From Lautropia sp. (GTDB taxonomy: Bacteria; Pseudomonadota; Gammaproteobacteria; Burkholderiales; Burkholderiaceae_E), in the NCBI GenBank assembly GCA_013813615.1, contig JACCRJ010000575.1, positions 1 through 5,261 on the forward strand: DNA of 5,261 nt, read 5' to 3'. The position numbers and the translations under genes are program-made. A model generated the notes under the pieces. It was not told where the DNA came from. It saw only the letters and a list, made by a program, of their open reading frames with translations, and searched no databases. The stretch's first letter is position 1. Each line of letters opens with the position of its first letter. Positions 1-5,261 of the stretch are shown piece after piece.

Positions 1-1
1 G

Positions 2-412
2 GAGCGCTGGATCGAGCCGGTCTCGATGGGCAATCCGCACGCGGTACAGGTCGTCGCTGCGGTCAAGGACGCGCCGGTGCTGACGGAGGGCCCGCGGATC
101 GAGCGGCATCCGCGTTTTCCGCATCGCGTCAACGCCGGTTATATGGAGGTCGTGTCGCGCGCCGAGATCCGTCTGCGGGTCTACGAACGCGGCGCCGGCG
201 AGACGCTGGCCTGCGGAACCGGCGCCTGTGCCGCTGTTGCTAGCGGGATACACCGCGGCTTGCTCGACAGCACCGTGGACGTCCACACCCGGGGTGGACG
301 GCTTACTATCCGCTGGGACGGGATGGCCGGGTCGGTCACGATGACCGGCCCGGCCACCACGGTTTTCTCGGCGGAAGTCGACGTGCCGGATGACCCGGTG
401 CTCCCCGACTGA
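2..412 (+). CDS. dapF: Diaminopimelate epimerase, C-terminal half (5' end outside window)
   Basis: DapF is a cytoplasmic, cofactor-free racemase that converts LL- to meso-diaminopimelate, the precursor of lysine and of the peptidoglycan cross-link. The reading frame is open from base 2 and ends at TGA 410-412, giving 136 visible residues, about half of the usual ~275. Seen in the fragment: the VSMGNPHAV motif (residues 7-15), [10 protein letters not shown] carrying the conserved Asn, ERGAGET, and [10 protein letters not shown]. The first Cys of that last motif (codon 212-214) corresponds to the second of the two catalytic cysteines. The first catalytic Cys lies upstream, outside the window. 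The C-terminal half looks intact, with no frameshift. The gene is followed after 58 bases by the DUF484 gene and then xerC, the order known from E. coli (dapF-yigA-xerC). The identification is secure; only the missing N-terminus is unassessed. Confidence 0.97.
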   Translation, partial: ERWIEPVSMGNPHAVQVVAAVKDAPVLTEGPRIERHPRFPHRVNAGYMEVVSRAEIRLRVYERGAGETLACGTGACAAVASGIHRGLLDSTVDVHTRGGRLTIRWDGMAGSVTMTGPATTVFSAEVDVPDDPVLPD

Positions 413-470
413 TTGGCCGACCTGGCGCCATGCCGAGCTCGGCTTCGATTCCAACAAACACAAGAGTCCC

Positions 471-1247
471 ATGAGTCCAGTCACGCAGGCCTCCGCTACC
501 GAGAACCTCGACGCCGCGCAGGACGCCGGCCCATGTGCCGACGCTCCTGTCGAGGACCAGCCGGCAGCGATGGACGACATGCAGGTGGCGGACTGGCTGC
601 TGGAAAACCCGGCGTTCTTCGACCAGCATGCGGACCTGCTCTCCGAGGTCCGGATCCGCCATCCCCACGGCGGCCGGGCAATTTCGCTGGTTGAGCGCCA
701 GGTGCTGGTGCTTCGGGAGCGTAATCGGGCGCTGGAAAGCCGCATGGCCGAGTTGATTCGCATCGGCCAGGACAACGACGGGATCGGCACGCGGCTGCAG
801 CAATTGACGCGGGACCTGCTGCGCGCGAGCGATCCGGCAGGACTGCCGGCGGTGTTGCTCGATGGCCTGCAATCGGGATTCGGCGTTCCACAGGTCGGCA
901 TCCGGCTCTGGGGTATCGATGGCCTGCAGTCCCCGTTCGGCGACGACGTCTCGGCGGACATTCGCCGGCGGGTCGAGGAACTGACGCAACCTTACTGCGG
1001 GCCCAACTCCCATCCGGAAGCCGCCGGCTGGCTGCCGGGCGCGGGCGACGAGACCGCCTCGATGGCCCTGCTGGCGCTGCGCACCCCGCAGCCGTCCGGC
1101 CAGCCGGGCGGCGCACTCTCGAACACCTTCGGCCTGATGGTGCTGGGCAGCGACGACGCGGCCCGCTTCCAGGCGGGCATGGGCACCGCTTTTCTCGAAA
1201 GAATCGCGGAGATCGCCAGCGCTTCGCTGTCGCGTCTCCTGGCCTGA
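471..1247 (+). CDS. DUF484 family protein (GAF-like), between dapF and xerC
   Basis: This is a 258-residue protein of the DUF484 family (E. coli YigA is the positional counterpart). Its biochemical role is unknown; the family has a GAF-like fold. Visible features are an N-terminal helical segment with [18 protein letters not shown] (residues 40-57), then [20 protein letters not shown] (66-85), the most typical stretch of the family, leading into a probable coiled coil (about 70-100). A GAF-like part follows, ending in [25 protein letters not shown] (221-245, cited in part). The start is uncertain. ATG 471 is chosen because it avoids overlap with dapF and leaves a short polar leader. ATG 390 would overlap dapF by 23 bases and give 285 residues. 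ATG 570 would give 225 residues, closer to the usual family length, with a GAGGA at 552-556 that sits rather far upstream. No strong ribosome site precedes 471. The stop is 17 bases before xerC, so cotranscription is likely. Confidence 0.88.
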   Translation: MSPVTQASATENLDAAQDAGPCADAPVEDQPAAMDDMQVADWLLENPAFFDQHADLLSEVRIRHPHGGRAISLVERQVLVLRERNRALESRMAELIRIGQDNDGIGTRLQQLTRDLLRASDPAGLPAVLLDGLQSGFGVPQVGIRLWGIDGLQSPFGDDVSADIRRRVEELTQPYCGPNSHPEAAGWLPGAGDETASMALLALRTPQPSGQPGGALSNTFGLMVLGSDDAARFQAGMGTAFLERIAEIASASLSRLLA

Positions 1248-1264
1248 CGGGCACCGTTCGTCCC

Positions 1265-2230
1265 ATGGCGCGTGCCGCAGACGTCGCGGCCTATCTGTCG
1301 CGGCTCGAGACCGAGCGCGGGTACTCGCCCCACACGATTGCCGGCTACCGGCGCGACCTCACGATGCTCGTCAGCCTGCACGAGCAGGCTTCGCGAAAAC
1401 AGGACTGGAACACGATCACCGACGGCCACCTGCGGCGCTGGGTCGCGCAGCTGGCGCGCCAGGGTCTGGGGCCAAAATCGATCGCGCGGATGCTCTCCGC
1501 CTGGCGGGGATTCTTCGACGCGCTGGCCGACGCCGGCAAGGTCGACATCAACCCGGTGCGCACCGTGCGGGCGCCGAAGCCGCCGCGGCGCCTGCCGAAG
1601 GCGCTGTCGGTGGACCAGGCGATGCAGCTGGTGGCCGAACCGGAGCCGGACGGCGGCGACACCCGCCTCGAGCGGATCCGGGACCAGGCGATCATCGAGC
1701 TGCTCTATTCGAGCGGGCTGCGGCTGTCCGAGCTGACGTCCCTCGACGTCGCCTATGTCCACGGCGGCCGGGCCGGGTACCGCTCGCTGAGCTGGCTCGA
1801 CCAGGACGCAGCCGAGGTGACGGTGCAGGGCAAGGGCGGCAAGAAGCGGTCGGTGCCGGTCGGCGGCCCGGCGATGGCGGCGCTCCATGCCTGGTGTCGG
1901 GTGCGGCGCGATTGGCTGCTGCAGCATCCGGAGCGGGAAATACCGGCCCTCTTCATCACCCGCCGGGGCACTCGCCTCTGCAATCGGTCGGTCCAGCTGC
2001 GGATCAAGCAACTGGCGATCCGGCGCAGCAGTTCGGCGTCGGTGCATCCCCACGTGCTGCGGCACTCGTTCGCCAGCCACCTGCTCCAGTCCAGCGGTGA
2101 CCTGCGGGCCGTGCAGGAGCTGCTCGGCCACGCCAATATCTCCACCACCCAGATCTACACGGCGCTCGACTTCCAGCGCCTGGCGGCCGTCTACGACGCC
2201 GCGCACCCCCGGGCACGTCGGCGGGAGTGA
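1265..2230 (+). CDS. xerC: Tyrosine recombinase XerC
   Basis: XerC acts with XerD at the chromosomal dif site, near the division septum, to resolve chromosome dimers. The product has 321 residues. The N-terminal core-binding (SAM-like) domain covers about 3-92 ([19 protein letters not shown] is typical), and the catalytic domain about 110-310. All six catalytic residues are visible: Arg153 (SGLRLSE), Lys190 (GKGGKKR), His263 and Arg266 (HVLRHSF), His289 (LLGHANI) and the nucleophile Tyr298 (TTQIYT). E. coli XerC is 298 residues. The extra length here is mostly an insertion between Asp161 and the Lys190 beta-hairpin (roughly residues 164-183), plus a slightly longer segment near 124-135. XerC rather than XerD is assigned from the dapF–DUF484–xerC order. 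It starts 17 bases after the DUF484 stop without a clear ribosome site, so translation may be coupled. Confidence 0.95.
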   Translation: MARAADVAAYLSRLETERGYSPHTIAGYRRDLTMLVSLHEQASRKQDWNTITDGHLRRWVAQLARQGLGPKSIARMLSAWRGFFDALADAGKVDINPVRTVRAPKPPRRLPKALSVDQAMQLVAEPEPDGGDTRLERIRDQAIIELLYSSGLRLSELTSLDVAYVHGGRAGYRSLSWLDQDAAEVTVQGKGGKKRSVPVGGPAMAALHAWCRVRRDWLLQHPEREIPALFITRRGTRLCNRSVQLRIKQLAIRRSSSASVHPHVLRHSFASHLLQSSGDLRAVQELLGHANISTTQIYTALDFQRLAAVYDAAHPRARRRE

Positions 2231-2285
2231 CACAACCGCGCCGAGTCCTGCCGGGCCTGCCGGTGGGAGGCCGCCGGGTTGAAAA

Positions 2286-2303
2286 TGGGTGCGATTACAC
2301 CCA
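2286..2303. repeat. Small inverted repeat upstream of the CobW-type GTPase gene
   Basis: TGGGTG (2286-2291) and CACCCA (2298-2303) form a perfect 6-bp dyad around a 6-base spacer CGATTA. It lies in the 189-bp gap between xerC and the GTPase gene, about 47 bases before the candidate -10 at 2350. No T-run follows, so it is not an intrinsic terminator. It could be a protein-binding site or chance. It does not resemble the AT-rich Zur consensus of Gammaproteobacteria. Confidence 0.3.
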
Positions 2304-2326
2304 AGTCGGGGATTCCAGGCGTCGCC

Positions 2327-2355
2327 ATTCCAGCAGCGGGCAAACCGCGTACAAT
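2327..2355 (+). promoter_or_regulatory. Possible sigma-70 promoter for the GTPase–dksA unit
   Basis: TACAAT at 2350-2355 differs from the consensus -10 by one base and sits in the gap after xerC, 64 bases before the GTPase start codon. The best-placed -35 is weak: ATTCCA at 2327-2332 with a 17-base spacer, 3 of 6 matches. A start of transcription near 2362 would give a leader of about 58 bases. If correct, the coding start at 2420 is supported, because an upstream in-frame ATG at 2279 would precede the transcript. Confidence 0.35.
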
Positions 2356-2419
2356 CCGGCCTCCCTTCAGGGATGCGGGTGCAGCGGCGGTTCCGACAAG
2401 GCAGGTGGACAGGCAGCAG

Positions 2420-3397
2420 ATGGACAAACAACACGTTCCGGCCACGATCCTCACCGGGTTCCTCGGCAGCGGCAAGACGACGCTGCTCAACAAGATCCTG
2501 CACGAGAACCACGGCCTGAAAATTGCGGTCATCGAGAACGAATTCGGCGAGGAAGGCATCGACAACGACCTGCTGATGCAGCATTCCGGCGAGCAGATCG
2601 TGGAGATGAACAACGGCTGCATCTGCTGCACGGTCCGCGGGGACCTGGTCCGCATCCTGGGCGACCTGAAGGCGCGCCGTGACAGCGGCGAGATCAAGTT
2701 CGACCGGGTGGTGATAGAGACCACCGGCCTTGCAGATCCCGGCCCGGTCGCGCAGACCTTCTTCATGGACGACGACATCGCCGACAGCTACCTGCTCGAC
2801 GCCGTCATCACGGTTGTCGACGCCAAGCACGGTAACCAGCAGCTCGACGAGCATCCCGAGGCACAGGCGCAGGTGGGCTTCGCCGACCGCATCCTGATGT
2901 CGAAGACAGACCTGGTCAGCACCGAGGAGCAGGATGCCCTGCGTCAGCGGCTGGCCAGGATCAATCCGCGCGCCGGCATCAAGCCGGTGCAGTTCGGCAA
3001 TGCCGAGGTGGCGGAGATCCTCGACATCAAGGGTTTCAATCTGAATGCCATCCTGGAGATCCAGCCGGACTTCCTGGAGAGCGACGAGCACAGCCACGAC
3101 GACGCGGTCTCGTCTTTCATCTTCAAGTCGACCCGGCCGTTCGACGGATTGAAACTGGAGGAGTTCCTGGGCGGCATCGTGCAGGTCTATGGCCCCGACC
3201 TGCTGCGCTACAAGGGCGTGCTGTATGTCAAGGGCTCGGACCGCAGGATGGTCTTCCAGGGCGTGCACATGCTGATGGGCGCGGATGCGGGGCGCAAGTG
3301 GGAACGTGGCGAAAAGCCGTCGAGCAAGATGGTGTTCATCGGGCGAAACCTACCGAAGGACACCTTCATGCAGGGTCTGGGGCAGTGCCTGGCCTAG
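2420..3397 (+). CDS. CobW/COG0523-family GTPase (YjiA/ZNG1-like), putative zinc metallochaperone
   Basis: This 325-residue protein belongs to the G3E P-loop GTPases, whose members hydrolyse GTP and deliver metal ions, often zinc under starvation, to client proteins in the cytoplasm. Seen: Walker A GFLGSGKTT (13-21), the family metal motif Gly-Cys-Ile-Cys-Cys (CxCC, Cys67, Cys69, Cys70), ETTGLADPGP (100-109), and a guanine-recognition motif SKTD (161-164) in place of NKxD. A short acidic/His linker follows (EHSHDD, 223-228), then a CobW C-terminal domain (about 231-323) with KWERGEKPSSKMVFIGRN. The ATG at 2420 puts Walker A at the position normal for the family. An in-frame ATG at 2279 would add 47 residues of unconserved Pro/Ala-rich sequence and is less likely. 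dksA follows after 74 bases with no terminator between, so the two are probably cotranscribed. Subgroup and true metal cannot be proved; a role in zinc supply is inferred from CxCC and the DksA neighbour. Confidence 0.92.
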   Translation: MDKQHVPATILTGFLGSGKTTLLNKILHENHGLKIAVIENEFGEEGIDNDLLMQHSGEQIVEMNNGCICCTVRGDLVRILGDLKARRDSGEIKFDRVVIETTGLADPGPVAQTFFMDDDIADSYLLDAVITVVDAKHGNQQLDEHPEAQAQVGFADRILMSKTDLVSTEEQDALRQRLARINPRAGIKPVQFGNAEVAEILDIKGFNLNAILEIQPDFLESDEHSHDDAVSSFIFKSTRPFDGLKLEEFLGGIVQVYGPDLLRYKGVLYVKGSDRRMVFQGVHMLMGADAGRKWERGEKPSSKMVFIGRNLPKDTFMQGLGQCLA

Positions 3398-3427
3398 GCT
3401 GGGCTGCTTCTTCGTGTTCACCGCACT

Positions 3428-3448
3428 CAACACCGCGACGCGGTATTG
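3428..3448. repeat. 21-bp near-perfect dyad upstream of dksA
   Basis: The core is ACCGCG (3432-3437), central A at 3438, then CGCGGT (3439-3444). The symmetry extends to CAA (3428-3430) against TTG (3446-3448), with a single mismatch (C3431/A3445). Nine of ten half-site positions are therefore symmetric. It lies in the 74-base gap between the GTPase gene and dksA, ending 9 bases before the ribosome site. As DNA it looks like an operator for a dimeric regulator. As RNA it could fold as a 5-bp GC stem with a GAC loop, near enough to affect dksA translation. No T-run follows. Confidence 0.45.
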
Positions 3449-3457
3449 CAGGATCAG

Positions 3458-3464
3458 GGAAGGA
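3458..3464 (+). promoter_or_regulatory. Strong ribosome binding site of dksA
   Basis: GGAAGGA lies 7 bases before ATG 3472. This is the best Shine-Dalgarno sequence in the window and fixes the dksA start, excluding longer in-frame starts that would run back into the GTPase gene. Confidence 0.8.
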
Positions 3465-3471
3465 TAAGAAT

Positions 3472-3900
3472 ATGGTTGCTACCAGGCAGGCAAAGCCGCT
3501 GACCCAGGCCGAACTCCTGAAGATGCCCGAATCGGACTACATGAACCCGGCCCAGCTGGAGTTCTTCCGCGAACGCCTGCTGACGATGGAACGCGACATC
3601 CGCACCAACGCGGACGAGACCACCGAGCACCTGCGCGAGACGGTGATCGTGCCTGACCCGGCAGACCGGGCGACGATCGAGGAAGAGCATGCGCTGGAGC
3701 TGCGCACCCGGGATCGCGAGCGCAAGCTTCTCAAGAAGATCAAGCAATCGATCGATCGCATCGAATCCGGCGACTACGGCTGGTGCGAGGAAACCGGCGA
3801 TCCCATCGGGATTCCCCGGCTGCTGGCGCGGCCCACGGCGACACTGTCGCTGGAGGCGCAGCAGCGGCGGGAGTTACGCCAGAAGCTGTACGGCGACTGA
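3472..3900 (+). CDS. dksA: DksA-family RNA polymerase-binding regulator lacking the zinc-finger cysteines (C-T-S-A)
   Basis: DksA binds in the RNA polymerase secondary channel and, with ppGpp, represses rRNA promoters and activates amino-acid promoters in the stringent response. The product has 142 residues (E. coli 151). Seen: an N-terminal helix region (PAQLEFFRERLLTME, 26-40), a coiled coil with the tip motif DPADRA in which Asp62, Asp65 and Ala67 match E. coli Asp71, Asp74 and Ala76, then ELRTRDRERKLLKKI (76-90), and the globular C-terminal part. The four zinc ligands of E. coli (Cys114, 117, 135, 138) align, with constant offset 9, to Cys105, Thr108, Ser126 and Ala129. Only one cysteine remains, so zinc cannot be bound in the normal way, while IGIPRLLARPTATL keeps the fold. 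This resembles zinc-independent paralogues such as P. aeruginosa DksA2. The upstream GTPase gene supports a zinc-sparing role. Whether a four-Cys DksA exists elsewhere in the genome cannot be told here. A terminator follows the stop. Confidence 0.93.
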   Translation: MVATRQAKPLTQAELLKMPESDYMNPAQLEFFRERLLTMERDIRTNADETTEHLRETVIVPDPADRATIEEEHALELRTRDRERKLLKKIKQSIDRIESGDYGWCEETGDPIGIPRLLARPTATLSLEAQQRRELRQKLYGD

Positions 3901-3913
3901 CCGCAGTCTCGTC

Positions 3914-3940
3914 AAGAGGGCTCCTTACGGGGCCTTTTTT
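3914..3940 (+). terminator. Intrinsic terminator after dksA
   Basis: GGGCTCC (3918-3924), loop TTAC (3925-3928), then GGGGCC (3929-3934) and six T (3935-3940). The six core pairs include one G-U wobble, and the upstream AAGAG can pair with the T-run. It begins 13 bases after the dksA stop and separates the GTPase–dksA unit from the STAS gene. Confidence 0.85.
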
Positions 3941-3943
3941 CTG

Positions 3944-3960
3944 CCTGCCGACCGGGCAGG
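3944..3960. repeat. Second small hairpin directly after the terminator
   Basis: CCTGCC (3944-3949) and GGCAGG (3955-3960) form a perfect 6-bp stem with a 5-base loop, four bases after the T-run. An alternative pairing, CGACC (3949-3953) with GGTCG (3960-3964), would compete with it. It may reinforce termination or stabilise the transcript end. It has no T-run of its own. Confidence 0.35.
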
Positions 3961-4008
3961 GTCGACCGATTGACGGCAGGATCGGCTGGTGGCCGGCGCA
4001 AGTCCCGG

Positions 4009-4017
4009 TGCTAAACT
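4009..4017 (+). promoter_or_regulatory. Possible extended -10 promoter of the STAS-domain gene
   Basis: TGC followed by TAAACT (-10 hexamer 4012-4017, 4 of 6 consensus positions) forms an extended -10 element between the dksA terminator and the GTG start at 4046. No good -35 is found at 16-18 bases upstream; TTGACG at 3970-3975 is too far away. Transcription from about 4024 would give a leader of some 22 bases. Confidence 0.4.
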
Positions 4018-4031
4018 GATTTTCGGAATTC

Positions 4032-4041
4032 GAGGCGAAGG
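4032..4041 (+). promoter_or_regulatory. Ribosome binding site supporting the GTG start at 4046
   Basis: A purine-rich GAGGCGAAGG lies before GTG 4046, with GAGG 10 bases and AAGG 4 bases from the start codon. The first in-frame ATG is only at 4223 (residue 60), after sequence that already looks coding, so the GTG start is preferred. Confidence 0.5.
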
Positions 4042-4045
4042 CACT

Positions 4046-5261
4046 GTGATTTTTTCAATCTTTGGCAAGAAGGAAAAACCGAGACGCAAGGACGGCGACA
4101 TCGCGACGCAACGCGGTGGTCCGGCTACCGGCCCTCACACGAGCACTGCTTCCACGACGTCCGTGAACCAGCGCGAGATCGCCAGGCGTACGGCCGAGAA
4201 GATCGACCTGATCGAATCGCAGATGGACCTCGCCTTGCCGGCGCGGGTATCGAAGCCCGACGCGGGTAACCGCTCCGATTCACTGCCGCCCGCGGCGCCG
4301 CAGCGTCCGCTGCCAGCCGGCATCGAGGAAGGCGGCATGGTGAGATTTCCCGCCGCCAGCGCGCAGGGCGCGGCGGCTGGCAACCGGCTGTCGCTGGTAA
4401 CGATCAACGATCCCAGCACGTCGGTGATCCTCGGCGAAGCCGGGGTGCAGAATTCGATGGAGGTGCTGACCTCGGGGCTGTTGCCGGTCTTCGAGGAAGC
4501 CTCGGTCCTGTATTCGAACGGCCAGGCCAACGAAGCGGCCATGATCCTGTGGCAGGCCATCAAGGAGAACCGGCTCGGCCCGCACACGCAGCAGGCGTGG
4601 AAGATGTTGTTCGAGCTCTATCAGGCCGGCGGCCGCCGCCCGGAGTTCGAGAGCCTGGCCATCGACTACGCCTCGCGCTTCGAAAGCTCGCCGCCCACCT
4701 GGAGCGACGATCTCGCAAAACCGGCGCCGGCGGAGCCGCGCGCGCTTGCCGCCTCGATCATCGCTTTTCCGTCGAAGCTCGACGCCCAGGCGATCAGGCA
4801 GGTGGAACAGATCCAGCGTGCCGCGCAGCGCAACCGGCCGGTGGACGTGGATTTCAGCAAGATCATCAGCGTGGATCCGGTCGGTGCCGACCTGCTCCTG
4901 CGCGTACTGGTGGATTTCCGCAAGAACGGCGGGGAGATGACACTGATCGGTGTGGAAGAACTGCGCGCGGCGCTGTCGGCCACCATCGTCAACGGCCGTC
5001 GTGATCAGTCGGACGCGTGCTGGCTGCTCAAGCTGGAGACGCTCCGGTTCCTGGGCGAGCAGCAGCGCTTCGAGGACCTGGCGATCGACTACTGCGTGAC
5101 CTACGAGGTCTCGCCGCCGTCATGGGAGCCGATGCCCGCGGCGATGCGGCTGCACAGTTCCTCGGTCGCGGCGGCGGCCGAGCCCGCCGCCGCCTTGCCG
5201 ACTGCCGATGCCTTTGCGCTGGAAGGCGAGCTGGACGGCCGCCCCGACGCCACCTTCAAGT
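4046..5261 (+). CDS. STAS-domain protein with a duplicated helical module (3' end outside window)
   Basis: The frame is open from GTG 4046 to the right edge, 405 codons so far, with no stop. The N-terminus MIFSIFGKKEKPRRK is hydrophobic then basic. A polar, low-complexity region with a short predicted helix (about 41-61) leads to an Ala/Pro-rich stretch, then a helical part from about 136 (SMEVLTSGLLPVFEEASVLY, TPR-like). Residues 185-219 end in FESLAIDYASRFESSPPTW. A STAS domain covers about 236-318, with VDVDFSKIISVDPVGADLLL and a GGEMTLIG strand. A second copy of the helical module follows (326-360), ending in FEDLAIDYCVTYEVSPPSW, then an Ala-rich linker and FALEGELDG (390-398), perhaps the start of another STAS domain. 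STAS domains are protein-interaction or small-ligand modules, for instance in anti-sigma antagonists and MlaB. The usual phosphorylatable DSSG is DPVG (277-280) here, so kinase-controlled switching is unlikely. Similar proteins are, as I recall, found in Betaproteobacteria; their function is unknown to me. Confidence 0.85.
   Translation, partial: MIFSIFGKKEKPRRKDGDIATQRGGPATGPHTSTASTTSVNQREIARRTAEKIDLIESQMDLALPARVSKPDAGNRSDSLPPAAPQRPLPAGIEEGGMVRFPAASAQGAAAGNRLSLVTINDPSTSVILGEAGVQNSMEVLTSGLLPVFEEASVLYSNGQANEAAMILWQAIKENRLGPHTQQAWKMLFELYQAGGRRPEFESLAIDYASRFESSPPTWSDDLAKPAPAEPRALAASIIAFPSKLDAQAIRQVEQIQRAAQRNRPVDVDFSKIISVDPVGADLLLRVLVDFRKNGGEMTLIGVEELRAALSATIVNGRRDQSDACWLLKLETLRFLGEQQRFEDLAIDYCVTYEVSPPSWEPMPAAMRLHSSSVAAAAEPAAALPTADAFALEGELDGRPDATFK
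4595..4702 (+). repeat. Internal protein repeat, copy 1 of the SPPxW module
   Basis: Encodes residues 184-219 of the STAS-domain protein. Aligned without gaps to copy 2 at an offset of exactly 141 residues, 15 of 36 positions are identical: Trp185, Glu190, Gly196, Phe201-Glu202, LAIDY 204-208, Glu213, SPP 215-217 and Trp219. Confidence 0.7.
5018..5125 (+). repeat. Internal protein repeat, copy 2 of the SPPxW module
   Basis: Encodes residues 325-360 of the STAS-domain protein, the partner of the copy at 184-219. It lies immediately after the STAS domain, so the domain is flanked by two copies. LAIDY and SPPxW are retained, while the first half of the module has diverged more. Confidence 0.7.

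Noticed and set aside
336..1266. Long - strand open frames over the DUF484 gene
   Set aside because: They are Arg/Pro/Ala-rich shadow translations opposite a gene with family motifs on the + strand.
2247..2264. Tandem CCTGCCGG repeat and a GGCCT/AGGCC stem (2254-2272) after xerC
   Set aside because: The direct repeat is only two short copies and the stem lacks a T-run, so a terminator call is not supported in such GC-rich DNA.
2231..2419. Zur operator upstream of the GTPase gene
   Set aside because: I looked for an AT-rich palindrome of the gammaproteobacterial Zur type and found none; the only dyad (2286-2303) has GGGTG/CACCC arms.
992..3268. A 758-codon open frame on the - strand spanning xerC and most of the GTPase gene
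   Set aside because: It is antisense to two securely identified genes, shows no recognisable domain and has composition typical of GC-rich shadow frames.
3417..3449. Separate promoter for dksA (TTCACC and TATTGC)
   Set aside because: The hexamers are poor and the spacer is about 21 bases, so it is not a convincing sigma-70 promoter.
3298..3471. Longer dksA start overlapping the end of the GTPase gene
   Set aside because: The strong GGAAGGA at 3458-3464 and the family N-terminus place the start at 3472; the added 58 residues look like no DksA.
4549..5004. A + strand 151-codon frame and - strand frames inside the STAS gene
   Set aside because: They are shadows of the continuous frame from 4046, which carries the STAS domain and the repeated SPPxW module.

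Overview
The window is dense, GC-rich bacterial chromosome, with every credible gene on the + strand. The order dapF – DUF484 protein – xerC is a classic gammaproteobacterial housekeeping cluster, and the DapF and DksA fragments read like gammaproteobacterial proteins. I infer a high-GC gammaproteobacterium outside the enterics (for example a Xanthomonadales, Nevskiales or Chromatiales relative). The exact lineage cannot be fixed from this sequence. There is no sign of phage, insertion sequences, CRISPR, rRNA or tRNA.

Layout. (1) 2-412: the C-terminal half of diaminopimelate epimerase (dapF), cut by the window edge. (2) 471-1247: a DUF484/GAF-like protein. (3) 1265-2230: the tyrosine recombinase XerC, with all six catalytic residues. 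These three are closely spaced and probably one operon. (4) 2231-2419: a 189-bp gap with a possible promoter and a small inverted repeat. (5) 2420-3397: a COG0523/CobW-type GTPase, a putative zinc metallochaperone. (6) 3472-3900: a DksA-family RNA polymerase regulator whose four zinc-finger cysteines are reduced to C-T-S-A. (7) 3914-3940: a good intrinsic terminator. (8) 4046 to the right edge: a GTG-started STAS-domain protein with a duplicated module around the STAS domain, continuing beyond the window.

How they work together. dapF makes meso-diaminopimelate for lysine and peptidoglycan, and xerC resolves chromosome dimers. Their link is conserved position rather than shared chemistry. The GTPase and the DksA form a second unit with no terminator between them. 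In Pseudomonas aeruginosa a COG0523 gene lies beside the zinc-independent dksA2 in a zinc-starvation locus, so this pair suggests a low-zinc adaptation of the stringent response. However, no obvious Zur box is visible here and the DksA could be the only copy in the genome. The STAS gene is a separate transcription unit behind the terminator.

The observations most worth following are the zinc-less DksA beside a zinc GTPase, the repeat–STAS–repeat architecture of the last gene, and a 21-bp near-perfect dyad just upstream of dksA. I found no clear case for a wholly new system.
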